A DNA stretch of 33,523 nucleotides from Terriglobales bacterium (GCA_035457425.1 DATIBR010000143.1:1-33523); one strand, 5' to 3'. Shown: positions 1 through 7,570, numbered from the stretch's first letter. Program-made: numbers and translations. The notes: generated from the letters alone by a model not told the origin.

Positions 1-347
1 GTCTCGCCGGTCTGGTTGGCCGGCACCGGCGGATGCGGGTTCCTGCGGCTGAAGTCGAGCTCCGACAGGCCGGCTTCGGCGAGCTTCTGCTTGGCCGCGG
101 CGATGCGTTGCCCCAGGTCGGTCGCCGTGGTGCGGTCCGGGTCGACCGCGGGCACCGTCCCGGGCGCCGGGATGGCGCTCCCGTTGCGCACCAGCCCGTC
201 GGCGATCGACCACTCGAACAGCGGCAGCGCCAGGTCGCAGCACGCCGCCCGCAGCAGCGCCAGCGCGCGCGCTTCTTCCACCGTCTCCATGACGATGATC
301 GGAGTCGAGGAGTTGATCAGGACCTTGATGCGGGTGAGGGTGTCCAT
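1..347 (-). CDS. Ycf46-like AAA+ ATPase, N-terminal part (cut by window edge)
   Basis: The minus strand is open from an ATG at 345-347 to the window edge, giving about 115 residues. It begins MDTLTRIKVLINSSTPIIV, followed by METVEEARALALLR and then LPLFEWSIADGLVRNG. In Ycf46-type AAA ATPases the N-terminal domain has the same layout: a leading helix, a strand (here TPIIVMETVEE), then a strand leading into a W-S-x-x-x-G-L motif. The ATPase core (Walker A and B) would lie outside the window, so it cannot be checked. The role of these proteins in bacteria is poorly defined. The gene is divergent from rpsT and shares its 95-base upstream region. No clear Shine-Dalgarno is visible. The family call rests only on the N-terminal pattern. 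Confidence 0.6.
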   Translation of the reverse strand, partial: MDTLTRIKVLINSSTPIIVMETVEEARALALLRAACCDLALPLFEWSIADGLVRNGSAIPAPGTVPAVDPDRTTATDLGQRIAAAKQKLAEAGLSELDFSRRNPHPPVPANQTGE

Positions 348-360
348 TGCGTGGGCGCGT

Positions 361-389
361 TTGACCGGTCCTAGGGGATGCCGTAAAAT
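361..389 (+). promoter_or_regulatory. sigma70-type promoter of rpsT
   Basis: TTGACC at 361-366 and TAAAAT at 384-389 are separated by exactly 17 bases. Each matches the -35 or -10 consensus at five of six positions. The leader to the rpsT ATG is about 45-50 bases and contains an AGAAGGA Shine-Dalgarno-like stretch at about 421-427. This is the clearest two-element promoter in the window. Confidence 0.7.
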
Positions 390-442
390 ACTACATTCGG
401 CTTCAATCCTGATTCTTTTCAGAAGGACCAGCTAAGACACAC

Positions 443-706
443 ATGGCAAACCATTTTTCGGCGCTCAAGCGCGCCCGTCAGACCGAGAAGCGCACCGCAG
501 TCAACGTCGCGAATACCTCGCGCTTCCGCACCGCCCTGCGCAAGTTCCGCACCGCCCTGGCCTCCGGGGACAAGAAGGCCGCCCAGGGCATGTTCCGCGA
601 GACCGTGTCGGCCATCGACAAGGCCATCCAGAAGGGTACTCTTCACCGCAACACTGCCTCGCGCTACAAGAGCCGCCTCTCGGCGCGACTGGCGGCGATG
701 AAGTAA
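443..706 (+). CDS. rpsT: 30S ribosomal protein S20
   Basis: This 87-residue protein is typical in length and composition for bS20. It starts [17 protein letters not shown] and ends [12 protein letters not shown], with many Lys and Arg residues along long helices that bind 16S rRNA at the base of the 30S subunit. The middle [18 protein letters not shown] and the [10 protein letters not shown] stretch near the end match the family pattern. It is a single-gene unit with its own promoter at 361-389 and a Rho-independent terminator at 741-776. The ATG follows an AGAAGGA stretch by about 15 bases, rather far for a standard ribosome binding site. Confidence 0.97.
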   Translation: MANHFSALKRARQTEKRTAVNVANTSRFRTALRKFRTALASGDKKAAQGMFRETVSAIDKAIQKGTLHRNTASRYKSRLSARLAAMK

Positions 707-712
707 ACCAGT

Positions 713-740
713 CGTCAGACGTCAGTCTTCAGACTTCAGG
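713..740 (+). repeat. heptanucleotide array after the rpsT stop
   Basis: There are four consecutive heptads: CGTCAGA (713-719), CGTCAGT (720-726), CTTCAGA (727-733) and CTTCAGG (734-740). They follow the pattern C[G/T]TCAG[A/T/G]. The array starts 6 bases after the rpsT TAA and runs directly into the terminator stem. Confidence 0.75.
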
Positions 741-776
741 AACGGCAGGCCAAACGGCTTGCCGTTTTATTTTTTC
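741..776 (+). terminator. Rho-independent terminator of rpsT
   Basis: An 11-base stem (741-751 with 756-766, one G-T wobble) encloses the loop AAAC and is followed by a T-rich tail TTATTTTTT. The tail overlaps the stop codon of the convergent minus-strand gene at 767-769. Confidence 0.88.
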
Positions 777-1576
777 TTGTCTGGTTGAGGCTGCGGACGA
801 GAGAAGACATCGTCCTTGATATCTCCGTTGATCTGAACGTCCTGCACCTGGCTCTTGAAGTAACCGGACCCTGTTTCCCATGCGCCGGCCCAGCGGGAGT
901 TGGCCTCGCCTTCGACGTGATAGGGGATCATCAGGCCATCGACGTTCCTGTAGTCGGAGTAGGTGACAAGCGTTCCGCCTGACCAGCCGAGCGGGGCTGC
1001 ACAACTGCTCTTGATCTCTAGAAATGTCTTGGCGTCGAAGTAGCCGTAGCAAGTCGAGCCCCGGGCGGGCGCGAACTTCAAGACGTGAGCAGGCTGCTCT
1101 TTCGAATCGTCGAATTCGTGATATGTGATCTTCTCGTACCACTTCGGCCGATCGAGCAGGCCGTAAAGGTCGGCGTCTTTCTTCAACTCGCGCAGTTCGT
1201 CTTCCTTCAAAACGCGGGGCGCCCCGCCATCGACCTGCTCCCAACCGTCTTTGCCGTCGAAACCCCTGCGATATTCGTGTCCCTCCATTCGCTGGACCGC
1301 CAGATACTTGTCCGGCGCCTTGCGAAAGGTCGCGACCGCGCCAGTGGACGGCGGGCGATTGATATCACCGGTGCGAATACCCATCTTCAACTCTCGGATG
1401 ATGGCTAGCGTCCGGACTTGCCGGATGGCTTGTTCCCCTCCACTCGCTTCGATGTTGCGCTTGAGCACTTCCTCGGCACTGAGAGAAGGGCGCTCTCCTG
1501 CAAACGCCACGACTGCGGCCATCGCAAGAGTGGCGAGAAAGACAGGCCTTACAGCGTGAGCTCGTGTTGCTGCCAT
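767..1576 (-). CDS. secreted outer-membrane-lipoprotein-sorting-like protein (LolA/LolB-like fold)
   Basis: This 269-residue protein is read from an ATG at 1574-1576, chosen because AAGGAG lies 8 bases upstream. The N terminus (MAATRAHAVRPVFLATLA) is a signal peptide ending near AFAGERPS. After it come SAEEVLKRNIEASGGEQAIR, typical of the first helix of secreted LolA-like carriers, and a beta-rich body (FRKAPDKYLAVQRMEG, YRRGFDGKDGWEQVDGG). Two cysteines near 160 and 175 could pair. The last residues are PQPQPDKKK. Such periplasmic proteins are common in Acidobacteria; their ligands are unknown. The gene overlaps the end of holA by 28 bases and is probably co-transcribed with it, although the functions look unrelated. 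Specific function is not assignable. Confidence 0.7.
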   Translation of the reverse strand: MAATRAHAVRPVFLATLAMAAVVAFAGERPSLSAEEVLKRNIEASGGEQAIRQVRTLAIIRELKMGIRTGDINRPPSTGAVATFRKAPDKYLAVQRMEGHEYRRGFDGKDGWEQVDGGAPRVLKEDELRELKKDADLYGLLDRPKWYEKITYHEFDDSKEQPAHVLKFAPARGSTCYGYFDAKTFLEIKSSCAAPLGWSGGTLVTYSDYRNVDGLMIPYHVEGEANSRWAGAWETGSGYFKSQVQDVQINGDIKDDVFSRPQPQPDKKK

Positions 1577-2679
1577 GAGGGCAGCTCCTTTACTGCCGCT
1601 TCGGCGCACAGGTCAAGCACCAGCTTCTCCAGCACCAGCCGCTTCGAGATGGGGTTGGAGCGCAGGGCGAGGTCGGCCTTGGCGATCAGGCGCAGCGCGC
1701 GCGTCAGGTCGCGGCGCGACTTGTAGCGCCGCGCCTGCCGGATCACGTCCTCGGCGGCGAACGGCGGCAGCCGGAAGCCCTGCCACAGCGCCTGCCAGAT
1801 GGCGCGCGAGTCGCGCACGTTCTTCTCCAGGATCACCAGCATCTGGCGAAACGTCTTGGCCAGCATGTGCAGGTGCCCGATGGCGGCGTCTTCCCCGTCG
1901 CCCGAGCTCAGGATGGCGTCGAGGTTGGCGAGCGCGCGCGGCCGGTCCTTCGCGCTGATGGCGTCGGTCAGCTCGTAGAGCGAGCGCTGCTTGGCGGCGA
2001 GCACCATGGTCTCGACGTCGGCCAGCGTGATCCGCTTCTTCTCCCCCACGAACAGGAACAGCTTCTCCAGTTCGTTGGCGACCAGCAGCATGTCGGCGCC
2101 GAGCGAATCGACCAGCTCGCGCGCCGCCTCGCTCTCGACCTTCACGCCCTGGGCCGCGGCGCTGTCGACCACCCAGCGCATGCCTTCGCTCTCGTCCACG
2201 CGCGCGAACTCGATCACCGTGCAGAACTCGCCCAGCGTCTCGCGGATGCGCTCGTAGCGCTCTTTGTCCTGCAGCTCCATGCGGCGCACATCGGCGGGGA
2301 TGGAGATGTGGTCGGCGACGAAGATGAGCACCGCGTCCGGGTTCGGCGACTTCACGTACTGCTCAATGGCGTCGTAGTCGGCCTGGTGCGAGCCGCGTCC
2401 GTAGAGCGCCTTAAGATTGCGGATGAAGAAGACCTGGAACGGCGCCATCAGCGAGGGCGTGCGCGCCCGGTCCAGGATCTCGGCGACCTCGGTCTCCGCC
2501 AGGTCCAGTTCGTAGAAGCTGAACTCGCGCAGGTCGCGCGGCACCAGGTGCTCCAGGAGCGCCGCGCGGCAGCGGTCGCGGAAGAACCCTTCGTCGCCCA
2601 TGAAGATGTAGGCGGGCGAGAGTTTGCGCGACTTTACTTCGCTCACAAAACGCTCCGTGGGTGCGAAGCGCCCGGGCAA
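1549..2679 (-). CDS. holA: DNA polymerase III delta subunit
   Basis: This 376-residue protein has the normal length for HolA, the clamp-loader subunit that opens the beta sliding clamp. The start FAPTERFVSEVKSRKLSPAY followed by IFMGDEGFFRDR matches the family's opening, and the middle VDSLGADMLLVANELEKL and C-terminal RRYKSRRDLTRALRLIAKADLALR match the collar region. The start codon is TTG at 2677-2679, immediately after the lptE TAG; GGAGG eight bases upstream supports it. The gene sits directly behind lptE, as in many bacteria (including E. coli, where lptE precedes holA). Certain for family, good for start. Confidence 0.93.
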   Translation of the reverse strand: MPGRFAPTERFVSEVKSRKLSPAYIFMGDEGFFRDRCRAALLEHLVPRDLREFSFYELDLAETEVAEILDRARTPSLMAPFQVFFIRNLKALYGRGSHQADYDAIEQYVKSPNPDAVLIFVADHISIPADVRRMELQDKERYERIRETLGEFCTVIEFARVDESEGMRWVVDSAAAQGVKVESEAARELVDSLGADMLLVANELEKLFLFVGEKKRITLADVETMVLAAKQRSLYELTDAISAKDRPRALANLDAILSSGDGEDAAIGHLHMLAKTFRQMLVILEKNVRDSRAIWQALWQGFRLPPFAAEDVIRQARRYKSRRDLTRALRLIAKADLALRSNPISKRLVLEKLVLDLCAEAAVKELPSWQQHELTL

Positions 2680-3180
2680 CTAGAAGCCCTCCAAGACATT
2701 GGCCACCAGCGAGCGCGCGAAGTCGCGGGCCAGGCGGTCCTGCGCCGGCGATTCTTCTTCGAAGAACGACGACACCTCGCGCGAGATCTGGTACTGCTCA
2801 CGATAGACGTAGTTCGGGTTGTCGAACAGCACCTTGCCGCCGCGGTCGACCAGCTGCACCTTCATCGTCACGGTGATGAGCGCCGAAGACGCGCGGCCGG
2901 TGCGCGAGTCGTAGGTGAGCGGCGCCAGCTCGGCGGCGACCACGGTGCCGCGCAGCGTGGCGTCCGCCTCCTGCGACTCCCGGTTCGCGATGTGGTAGTT
3001 GGTGCGCGTGGTGAACTCGCGCACCACCGCCGCCGTCAGCACCTGCTCGATCTTGTAGGTCTGCGTCTTGTTCTCGAACGCCGGGACCGCGATGGTGTGG
3101 ACCTCGGTCGGCAGCCTGGCCGCGTGCCCCGCGGTGGAGTAGCCGCAGCTTGCGGTTAGCACCGCGAGGATAGCGATCAT
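2680..3180 (-). CDS. lptE: LPS-assembly lipoprotein LptE
   Basis: The protein has about 166 residues. It starts MIAILAVLTASCGYSTAGHA, where LTAS-C12 is a lipobox. LptE plugs the LptD barrel and guides LPS to the outer leaflet. The body has the family signature LPTEVHTIAVPAFENKT, then YKIEQVLTAAVVREF, TLRGTVVAAELAPLTYD, and FDNPNYVYREQY near the C terminus. The ATG at 3178-3180 gives a very short, uncharged n-region and lacks a Shine-Dalgarno. An in-frame TTG at 3211-3213 would add MRLETRNLKLA, a more usual charged n-region, but that stretch is repeat sequence. Next to holA, which supports the call. Confidence 0.88.
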   Translation of the reverse strand: MIAILAVLTASCGYSTAGHAARLPTEVHTIAVPAFENKTQTYKIEQVLTAAVVREFTTRTNYHIANRESQEADATLRGTVVAAELAPLTYDSRTGRASSALITVTMKVQLVDRGGKVLFDNPNYVYREQYQISREVSSFFEEESPAQDRLARDFARSLVANVLEGF

Positions 3181-3183
3181 CGC

Positions 3184-3254
3184 AAGTTTCAGGTTTCGGG
3201 TCTCAAGTCTCAAGACCCGAGGCCACGCGAAACCCGAAACACGAAACTTGAAAC
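3184..3254. repeat. inverted heptanucleotide arrays between the Asd-like gene and lptE
   Basis: The left half reads AAGTTTC, AGGTTTC, GGGTCTC, AAGTCTC (3184-3211). The right half reads GCGAAAC, CCGAAAC, ACGAAAC, TTGAAAC (3227-3254). The halves are inverted copies with exact 7-base periods and can fold into a long hairpin. The right half begins directly after the TGA of the Asd-like gene (3255-3257). Confidence 0.8.
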
Positions 3255-4265
3255 TCACCGTGCTCTCCTGAGCTCGATCGCCTGCTGTGCCGCCTCGACC
3301 GCGGTCACCGACTGTACCCGAAGATTGTCGGCCGCGGCCCACAACCAGAACGCGTTGTCCTTCTGCAGGTCGCGGCGCAGCCCGATCATGATCTCGTCCT
3401 GCCCCGCCGCCCCCACGTTGCTCGGCGACTCGCCCGCGCGCGCCACCGCCACGTGCGCCCCCGCCAGCGCCTGCGCGAAGTCCCCGACCGCGGCCTTCTT
3501 TTCGAGCTCAATGTAAACCGAGAACACGTGCCCGTGAAAGACGGGCGCCTGCACGAGCATCAGCGAAGGTATTGGCAGCCGCGGCGACGCGATCTTCTGG
3601 AAGTGCTCGAGGATGCGACGCTCGGTGGCTTCCAGCGCGGCCGGCGCGTTGGCGCCGTAGCGCGCCAGCATGTTGAAGGCGAGCTGCGCGTCGTAGATCC
3701 CGGTGGGCATCGGCTGGAAGCTCAGCAGGTTCACGGTCTGCTGGTGCAGCTCGTCCATGCCGCGGCGGCCCTGCTCGCTCGCCGGCTCGTACACCGTCGC
3801 GACCACGCTGCGCATCTCCGCCACCGCCCGCGCGCGCTCCAGCAGCAACGCCAGCACGACCGCCGCCGGATGCGCCGGCACGATGACCTGCGCGCCCAGT
3901 TCCTCCTCCGGGACTTCCTTCGCCGTCCACGGCGACCGCAGCGCCGCGCCCGGCTCGCCTTCCAGCGCGTACGACAGATCGACGACCAGCACGCCGCCGT
4001 CGCGCGCCAGCGTCCAGTGCTTCCGCGTGAAGACGTGGTCGGAGGCGAAGAACGCCACCTTCACGTCGCGGAAGCTCTCGGCGGTCACCGCCTGGACGAA
4101 TGTGGCCTCGTCGCCGACGGCGTCGAGCTGCCCGAGCGATTCGTCGTCGTCGAGCAGGCGGATGTCGATGGCGGGAAAGTCGCTCCCGTTCAGCGTGTCC
4201 TTCAGCTCTTTGCCTTTGAGCGTGGCGGCGCCCACGATGGCCACGCGATAGAGCTTGTCGCTCAT
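3255..4265 (-). CDS. cysteine-free aspartate-semialdehyde dehydrogenase-like protein (USG-1/Asd family)
   Basis: This 336-residue protein has the Asd architecture. A Rossmann start KLYRVAIVGAATLKGKELK is followed by a dimerisation/substrate region with YEPASEQGRRGMDELHQQT, QAPVFHGHVFSVYIELE and GLRRDLQKDNAFWLWAAADN. In active Asd a Cys in a P-N-C-S/T motif attacks the semialdehyde; here the aligned stretch is PAHPA (residues 130-134), and the whole protein contains no cysteine. It therefore cannot be a normal dehydrogenase and resembles the USG-1 paralogue class. The ATG overlaps the pssA TGA (ATGA), so it is translationally coupled in the psd-pssA unit. A structural or regulatory role in the envelope is inference. 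The true asd must lie elsewhere if lysine, Met and Thr are made. Confidence 0.8.
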   Translation of the reverse strand: MSDKLYRVAIVGAATLKGKELKDTLNGSDFPAIDIRLLDDDESLGQLDAVGDEATFVQAVTAESFRDVKVAFFASDHVFTRKHWTLARDGGVLVVDLSYALEGEPGAALRSPWTAKEVPEEELGAQVIVPAHPAAVVLALLLERARAVAEMRSVVATVYEPASEQGRRGMDELHQQTVNLLSFQPMPTGIYDAQLAFNMLARYGANAPAALEATERRILEHFQKIASPRLPIPSLMLVQAPVFHGHVFSVYIELEKKAAVGDFAQALAGAHVAVARAGESPSNVGAAGQDEIMIGLRRDLQKDNAFWLWAAADNLRVQSVTAVEAAQQAIELRRAR

Positions 4266-5137
4266 GGCGTGGGCACGGCTTCCTGCGCCGGCGGCGGAGG
4301 CGGCGCGCTCCTCGGGCGGAAGATCCACACCAGCCGCGCCAGCACCCCCGAGAGCATGTACGTGAGCGCCAGCAGGAACAGCGCATAGTGCGAGAAGAAA
4401 TAGATCCCGCCGATGAGCGCGGCGATCAGGATGATGGTGCGGAACGGCACGCGCTTCCGCCAGTCCAGCCCTTTCAGGCTGAGGTAGCGCCATGTGCTCA
4501 CCATCAGGAAGCCGCACGTCAGCATGAGCGCGGCGAAGATGGTCGAGAGCCACCACGCGCTGAGCGGCCGTCCCGAGCTGAAGTGCACGGTCGCCGCGAT
4601 CACGCCCGCGCCCGCCGGGATCGGCATCCCCACGAAATACTTGCGGTCCGGCCGCCCCGGGTTCGATGGCACCGCGTTCTTCGTGATGTTGAAGCGCGCC
4701 AGCCGGCTCGCGCCCGCGATCAGGAAAAGGAAACTGGCGATGGCGCCGATCTGCACCAGCCGCGTGCGCCAGTCGCCTTCCGCGAAAGGCATGAGCGAGA
4801 GCCAGCGGAACCCCCAGACCCACCCCAGTATCGCCGGCGCCAGCCCGAACGAGATGACGTCGGCGAGCGAATCCAGTTCCTTGCCGAAGTCGCTCGCCGT
4901 CTGCGTGAGGCGCGCGATCATGCCGTCCAAAAAGTCCATCACGATGGCGATCCCGATGGCCTTGGCGGCGTTGTCGAGCCGCCACGCCGTCTCCGGCGTC
5001 GCCAGCAGCGTCTGCGCGATGGCGTAGTAGCCCAGCGCGATGTTGCCCGCGGTGAACAGCGACGGCAGGATGTGCATGCCGCGGCGCAGCTTCCGCGTCC
5101 GGGCGGGATCGTTGAAGCGGCGCAGTTGCATCGTCAT
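4262..5137 (-). CDS. pssA: CDP-diacylglycerol--serine O-phosphatidyltransferase
   Basis: This 291-residue inner-membrane enzyme joins CDP-diacylglycerol and L-serine to make phosphatidylserine. The CDP-alcohol phosphotransferase motif is intact: D71-G72-x2-A75-R76-x8-G85-x3-D89-x3-D93. Several hydrophobic segments follow ([57 protein letters not shown]), and the C terminus is Pro-rich. The start [20 protein letters not shown] is typical of the short soluble lead. ATG at 5135-5137 overlaps the psd stop in ATGA, and its own TGA overlaps the next ATG the same way. Its product is the substrate of Psd encoded just upstream. Confidence 0.93.
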   Translation of the reverse strand: MTMQLRRFNDPARTRKLRRGMHILPSLFTAGNIALGYYAIAQTLLATPETAWRLDNAAKAIGIAIVMDFLDGMIARLTQTASDFGKELDSLADVISFGLAPAILGWVWGFRWLSLMPFAEGDWRTRLVQIGAIASFLFLIAGASRLARFNITKNAVPSNPGRPDRKYFVGMPIPAGAGVIAATVHFSSGRPLSAWWLSTIFAALMLTCGFLMVSTWRYLSLKGLDWRKRVPFRTIILIAALIGGIYFFSHYALFLLALTYMLSGVLARLVWIFRPRSAPPPPPAQEAVPTP

Positions 5138-5796
5138 CGGCGCGCCTCCGCCGTCTGGGCCGGACCGCGCGCTGGCGTCGCCGCGACCGGCGCGATGGCC
5201 AGCACCGAGCTGCCGCCCGCGACCTTGTCGCCCACCTTCACGCGCAGCTCCGCGCCCGCGTCGAAGATCACGTCGCAGCGCGACCCGAACTTGATCAGCC
5301 CGATGCGTTCGCCACGCGCCACCGTGTCGCCCACCGTCTTGGTGAACACGATGCGCCGCGCCAGCAGGCCCGCAATCTGCTTGAACACCAGCGTCTGCCC
5401 CTCGCCCCGCACCGTCACGATGTTCTGCTCGTTCGCCTCCGACGACACCTGCCCCATCGCGTTGCCGAACTTCCCGCGCCGGTACTCCACCTTCTCCACC
5501 ACGCCACCGATGGGTGTGCGGTTCACGTGCACGTTGAAGACGTTGAGGAAGATGGAGATGCGCGTGCGCGGCCGGCCGTCGAGCTCGACAGTCGCGACCT
5601 CGGTCACTTTGCCGTCCGCCGGCGACACGATCGCGCCCGGTTCCTGCGGGATGGCGCGCTCCGGGTCGCGGAAGAACCACAGGAAGAACGCCGCCAATGG
5701 CAGCGGGATGAGGGCGTACCCCCAGCCGAACAGCCAACCGAGCAACGCGCCGACCGCCGCGAGGGCGAGCGCGTAGTAGATGCCGTCGCGCACCAT
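5134..5796 (-). CDS. psd: phosphatidylserine decarboxylase, short form
   Basis: This 220-residue protein is of the short Psd class. It decarboxylates phosphatidylserine to phosphatidylethanolamine, using a pyruvoyl group made by self-cleavage. Two N-terminal membrane segments (residues about 7-40) precede FFRDPER, then SPADGKV with D61, NVHVNRTP with H90, and the cleavage site IKFGSRCDV with G171-S172. Cleavage between G171 and S172 would give a beta chain and a small pyruvoyl alpha chain. The C-terminal [13 protein letters not shown] tail is low-complexity. It is first in the psd-pssA-Asd-like unit. A TATAAT lies 10 bases before the ATG and no Shine-Dalgarno is visible. Confidence 0.93.
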   Translation of the reverse strand: MVRDGIYYALALAAVGALLGWLFGWGYALIPLPLAAFFLWFFRDPERAIPQEPGAIVSPADGKVTEVATVELDGRPRTRISIFLNVFNVHVNRTPIGGVVEKVEYRRGKFGNAMGQVSSEANEQNIVTVRGEGQTLVFKQIAGLLARRIVFTKTVGDTVARGERIGLIKFGSRCDVIFDAGAELRVKVGDKVAGGSSVLAIAPVAATPARGPAQTAEARR

Positions 5797-5806
5797 GGAA
5801 TCATTG

Positions 5807-5812
5807 ATTATA
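5807..5812 (-). promoter_or_regulatory. -10-like TATAAT just before psd
   Basis: On the minus strand TATAAT is followed by 10 bases and then the psd ATG (5794-5796). A transcript starting 6-8 bases after the hexamer would have a leader of only a few bases. No convincing -35 is seen at the right distance. Confidence 0.45.
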
Positions 5813-5837
5813 GCTGCGCCTTGAGAGTGGCCCCAGC

Positions 5838-5865
5838 AAACAAAACCCCGGCGCGCGGCCGGGGT
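5838..5865 (-). terminator. Rho-independent terminator of the ydcH-like gene
   Basis: Read on the minus strand, ACCCCGGC pairs with GCCGGGGT (5858-5865 with 5845-5852) around a 5-base loop, followed by TTTTGTTTG. It separates the DUF465 gene from psd. Confidence 0.8.
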
Positions 5866-5891
5866 CTCGGCTATCTCGGAGACTGGATTGC

Positions 5892-6116
5892 TTATGCTAC
5901 CTGGTGCGCGGTCCGCCGGTGCTGCTGCTCGATGATCTCCATCTGGTCCTTCAGGCGGAGTTTGAGCTTCTTCAGACGGACCTCTTCCAGCTTCTCGTCT
6001 TCGCTTAAGTATCTTTTTTGGATGAGTGAATCGAGGCGTTGTGCGTACTGCTGATGCTCTTGCGCCAACCGACGAAATTCTTCGTGGTTGGCAATGAGGT
6101 CATCGTGGAGTGCCAT
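5892..6116 (-). CDS. YdcH-like DUF465 small coiled-coil protein
   Basis: This 74-residue acidic and basic helical protein begins [21 protein letters not shown] and continues [20 protein letters not shown], then [15 protein letters not shown]. The spacing of the H-x-x-Y/L-x-x-x-L and L-K-x-K-L-x-L-K-D motifs is that of the DUF465/YdcH family, which forms a helical hairpin of unknown function. The start is backed by AGGAGG eight bases upstream. It is a single gene with its own terminator (5838-5865). Family call is good; no function is known. Confidence 0.85.
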   Translation of the reverse strand: MALHDDLIANHEEFRRLAQEHQQYAQRLDSLIQKRYLSEDEKLEEVRLKKLKLRLKDQMEIIEQQHRRTAHQVA

Positions 6117-6238
6117 CCAGAAGTCCTCCTACCAAGACTTGGACAGGCAACGCTAGCACAGGGGTTTTCCCCGATTCAACGGTTTTCGGCTCCGAGAGAG
6201 TTTGCACCGAGGATGGTGCAATAGTCGCTCCTTGCAAT

Positions 6239-6302
6239 GGTGGTCGGCTGGTGGTCGGTGGTCGAAAAATCAGATCACCGACCACCACCGACCACCGACC
6301 AC
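6239..6302. repeat. inverted heptanucleotide arrays after rimI
   Basis: The left half holds GTGGTCG at 6240-6246, 6251-6257 and 6258-6264. The right half holds CACCGAC at 6276-6282, 6286-6292 and 6293-6299, with an extra CAC between. The halves are inverted, separated by AAAAATCAGAT-type sequence, and can form a strong hairpin. The array ends 4 bases from the rimI stop (6307-6309). Confidence 0.8.
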
Positions 6303-6306
6303 TTGT

Positions 6307-6777
6307 TCAGGCGAACGTGAACTTATAGAGGACCGCGTCCTCTTCCGGCTGCCGGTAGTACCCAGGCCGGCGCCCGCCCTCCACGAACGCCCACTTCTCG
6401 TAGAGCGACCGCGCCGCGGCGTTCGACGCCCGCACCTCGAGGAACACAGCCGACGCGCCCTGCGCCCGCGCCCTGTCCAGCAGCTCCCCGACCAGGCGCG
6501 TGCCGTGGCCCCGCCGCCGCGCCTCGGGCTCGATGGCCAGGTTCTCGATCTCCCACTCGCCGCCCACCGTCTGTGCGACCAGGAAACCCTCGACCTTGCC
6601 TCCGTTCTCGATGACCAGCGCGATCCGCCGCCAGTCGGTCGCGAGCTCGGGGGCATTGAAGATCTTGTCGTAGTCGGCGGCGGTCCAGTGCGCCGCCGTC
6701 GCGGCATGCTTCTCGATGGCCTGCATCGCGGGCAGGTCCTCGGGCTTGGCGGGACGGATCCTCAAGGAAGGGGTCAT
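6307..6777 (-). CDS. rimI: ribosomal-protein-alanine N-acetyltransferase RimI-like (GNAT)
   Basis: This 156-residue GNAT enzyme transfers acetyl from acetyl-CoA to a protein N terminus; RimI modifies ribosomal protein S18. The start LRIRPAKPEDLPAMQAIEK is followed by the central strand WEIENLAIEPEARRRGHGTR, the acetyl-CoA loop (R-R-R-G-H-G-T), then VFLEVRASNAAARSLYEKWAFVEGGRRPGYY, shared by all RimI proteins. It lies 73 bases behind tsaB, the classical RimI neighbour. The only upstream ATG (6775-6777) falls inside a dispersed repeat and has no Shine-Dalgarno; an in-frame TTG (6763-6765) is an alternative start giving MRIRPAKPED. Function good, start uncertain. Confidence 0.88.
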   Translation of the reverse strand: MTPSLRIRPAKPEDLPAMQAIEKHAATAAHWTAADYDKIFNAPELATDWRRIALVIENGGKVEGFLVAQTVGGEWEIENLAIEPEARRRGHGTRLVGELLDRARAQGASAVFLEVRASNAAARSLYEKWAFVEGGRRPGYYRQPEEDAVLYKFTFA

Positions 6778-6850
6778 GCTGAGGAGCCCGCCGCGGCGGG
6801 CGAGCGAGCGCTTTCTTCAGCGAGCGAGCAGCGACGAAGCATCTTGGTTC
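6770..6850 (+). repeat. dispersed repeat, copy A (GGGGTCATGCTGAGGAGC type)
   Basis: This begins GGGGTCATGCTGAGGAGC and ends GAGCAGCGACGAAGCATCTTGG, with a variable palindromic middle containing CCCGCCGCGGCGGG. A second copy lies at 23805-23876 with the same ends and a different middle. Copy A fills the gap between tsaB and rimI and contains the rimI ATG. Confidence 0.75.
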
Positions 6851-7570
6851 TCATGGCTTCGCGAATATCTCCGCGTCGGAGCGCCGAATGTAGTTGGCGT
6901 CGAGCTGCTCGACCGTGACCGTCTCGCCGCGCGCCAGCTTCCCCGCCCCGATGCGCGCGACGTCCGCGGCACTTGGACGCGGCACCGCCGTCCACTGCAC
7001 GCCGACCTCGCTCAGCAGCCGCGAGACGCTCCCGTCCGAGGTCACGACCGGCAGCGCCGGCTTCGACTCCCCGCGCAGGTGCGCGATGAAGTCCGCCTGC
7101 GAGAGCAGCTCCTCCCGCAGCGTCCTCCCCCGCCCGTCGGCGACCTCGTATTCCCCGAAGAACACTTCCTGCCGCTGCGCGTCGAGCGCGGTCGCCACTC
7201 TCTTCGGCAGGGACGGCCTTCTGGCCGTCTCTGGAGACGCGGATAACGGCGTCGCTACTGTTGAACCCGAGAGCGCCAGCGCCTCGAGCACGGACACCAC
7301 CGCGATCGGCTTGCCGAGTATCTCCGCCAGGCCCTTGACCGCGGCCAGCCCGACGCGCAGCCCGGTGAACGAGCCCGGGCCGCTCGCGACCGCGAATCCG
7401 CCGACGTCTTCTTTCTTCAGCTTGTGTTTCGCCAGCAGCTCGGCGACCTGCGGGATGAGCTGCGCGGAGAACGTCCCGCCCGCGATGGGCGCCGCCTCCA
7501 GCAGCGCGCCCTCGCGCCACAGCGCGATGCCGCCCTGCTTCCCGCTCGTGTCTATGCCGAGAATAAGCAA
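6851..7570 (-). CDS. tsaB: tRNA t6A37 threonylcarbamoyltransferase subunit TsaB
   Basis: This protein of about 239 residues has the ASKHA fold. TsaB binds TsaD and is needed for N6-threonylcarbamoyl adenosine at position 37 of ANN-decoding tRNAs. It starts LLILGIDTSGKQGGIAL and contains the signature ASGPGSFTGLRVGLAAVKGLAE, then ALDAQRQEVFFGEYE. The start used is TTG at 7568-7570, which puts the first strand at the terminus as usual. A GTG at 7595-7597 would add nine residues encoded by repeat sequence. Between SVLEALALSG and ALDAQRQ there is an extra stretch, SASPETARRPSLPKR, encoded by a palindromic repeat (see 7210-7240). It lies between mce and rimI. Confidence 0.9.
   Translation of the reverse strand: MLILGIDTSGKQGGIALWREGALLEAAPIAGGTFSAQLIPQVAELLAKHKLKKEDVGGFAVASGPGSFTGLRVGLAAVKGLAEILGKPIAVVSVLEALALSGSTVATPLSASPETARRPSLPKRVATALDAQRQEVFFGEYEVADGRGRTLREELLSQADFIAHLRGESKPALPVVTSDGSVSRLLSEVGVQWTAVPRPSAADVARIGAGKLARGETVTVEQLDANYIRRSDAEIFAKP
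7210..7240. repeat. palindromic repeat inside tsaB
   Basis: GGGACGGCC, loop TTCT, GGCCGTCTC (7210-7231) is followed by GAGACGC at 7234-7240. The reverse complement matches the second hairpin and part of the first hairpin of the intergenic element at 21577-21621. It stays in frame in tsaB and encodes an extra loop. Confidence 0.75.

Noticed and set aside
3255-4985. A 576-residue fusion of pssA-opposite frame and the Asd-like protein
   Set aside because: The family match begins at the ATG 4263-4265, which overlaps the pssA stop as ATGA; the upstream part is a shadow of pssA.
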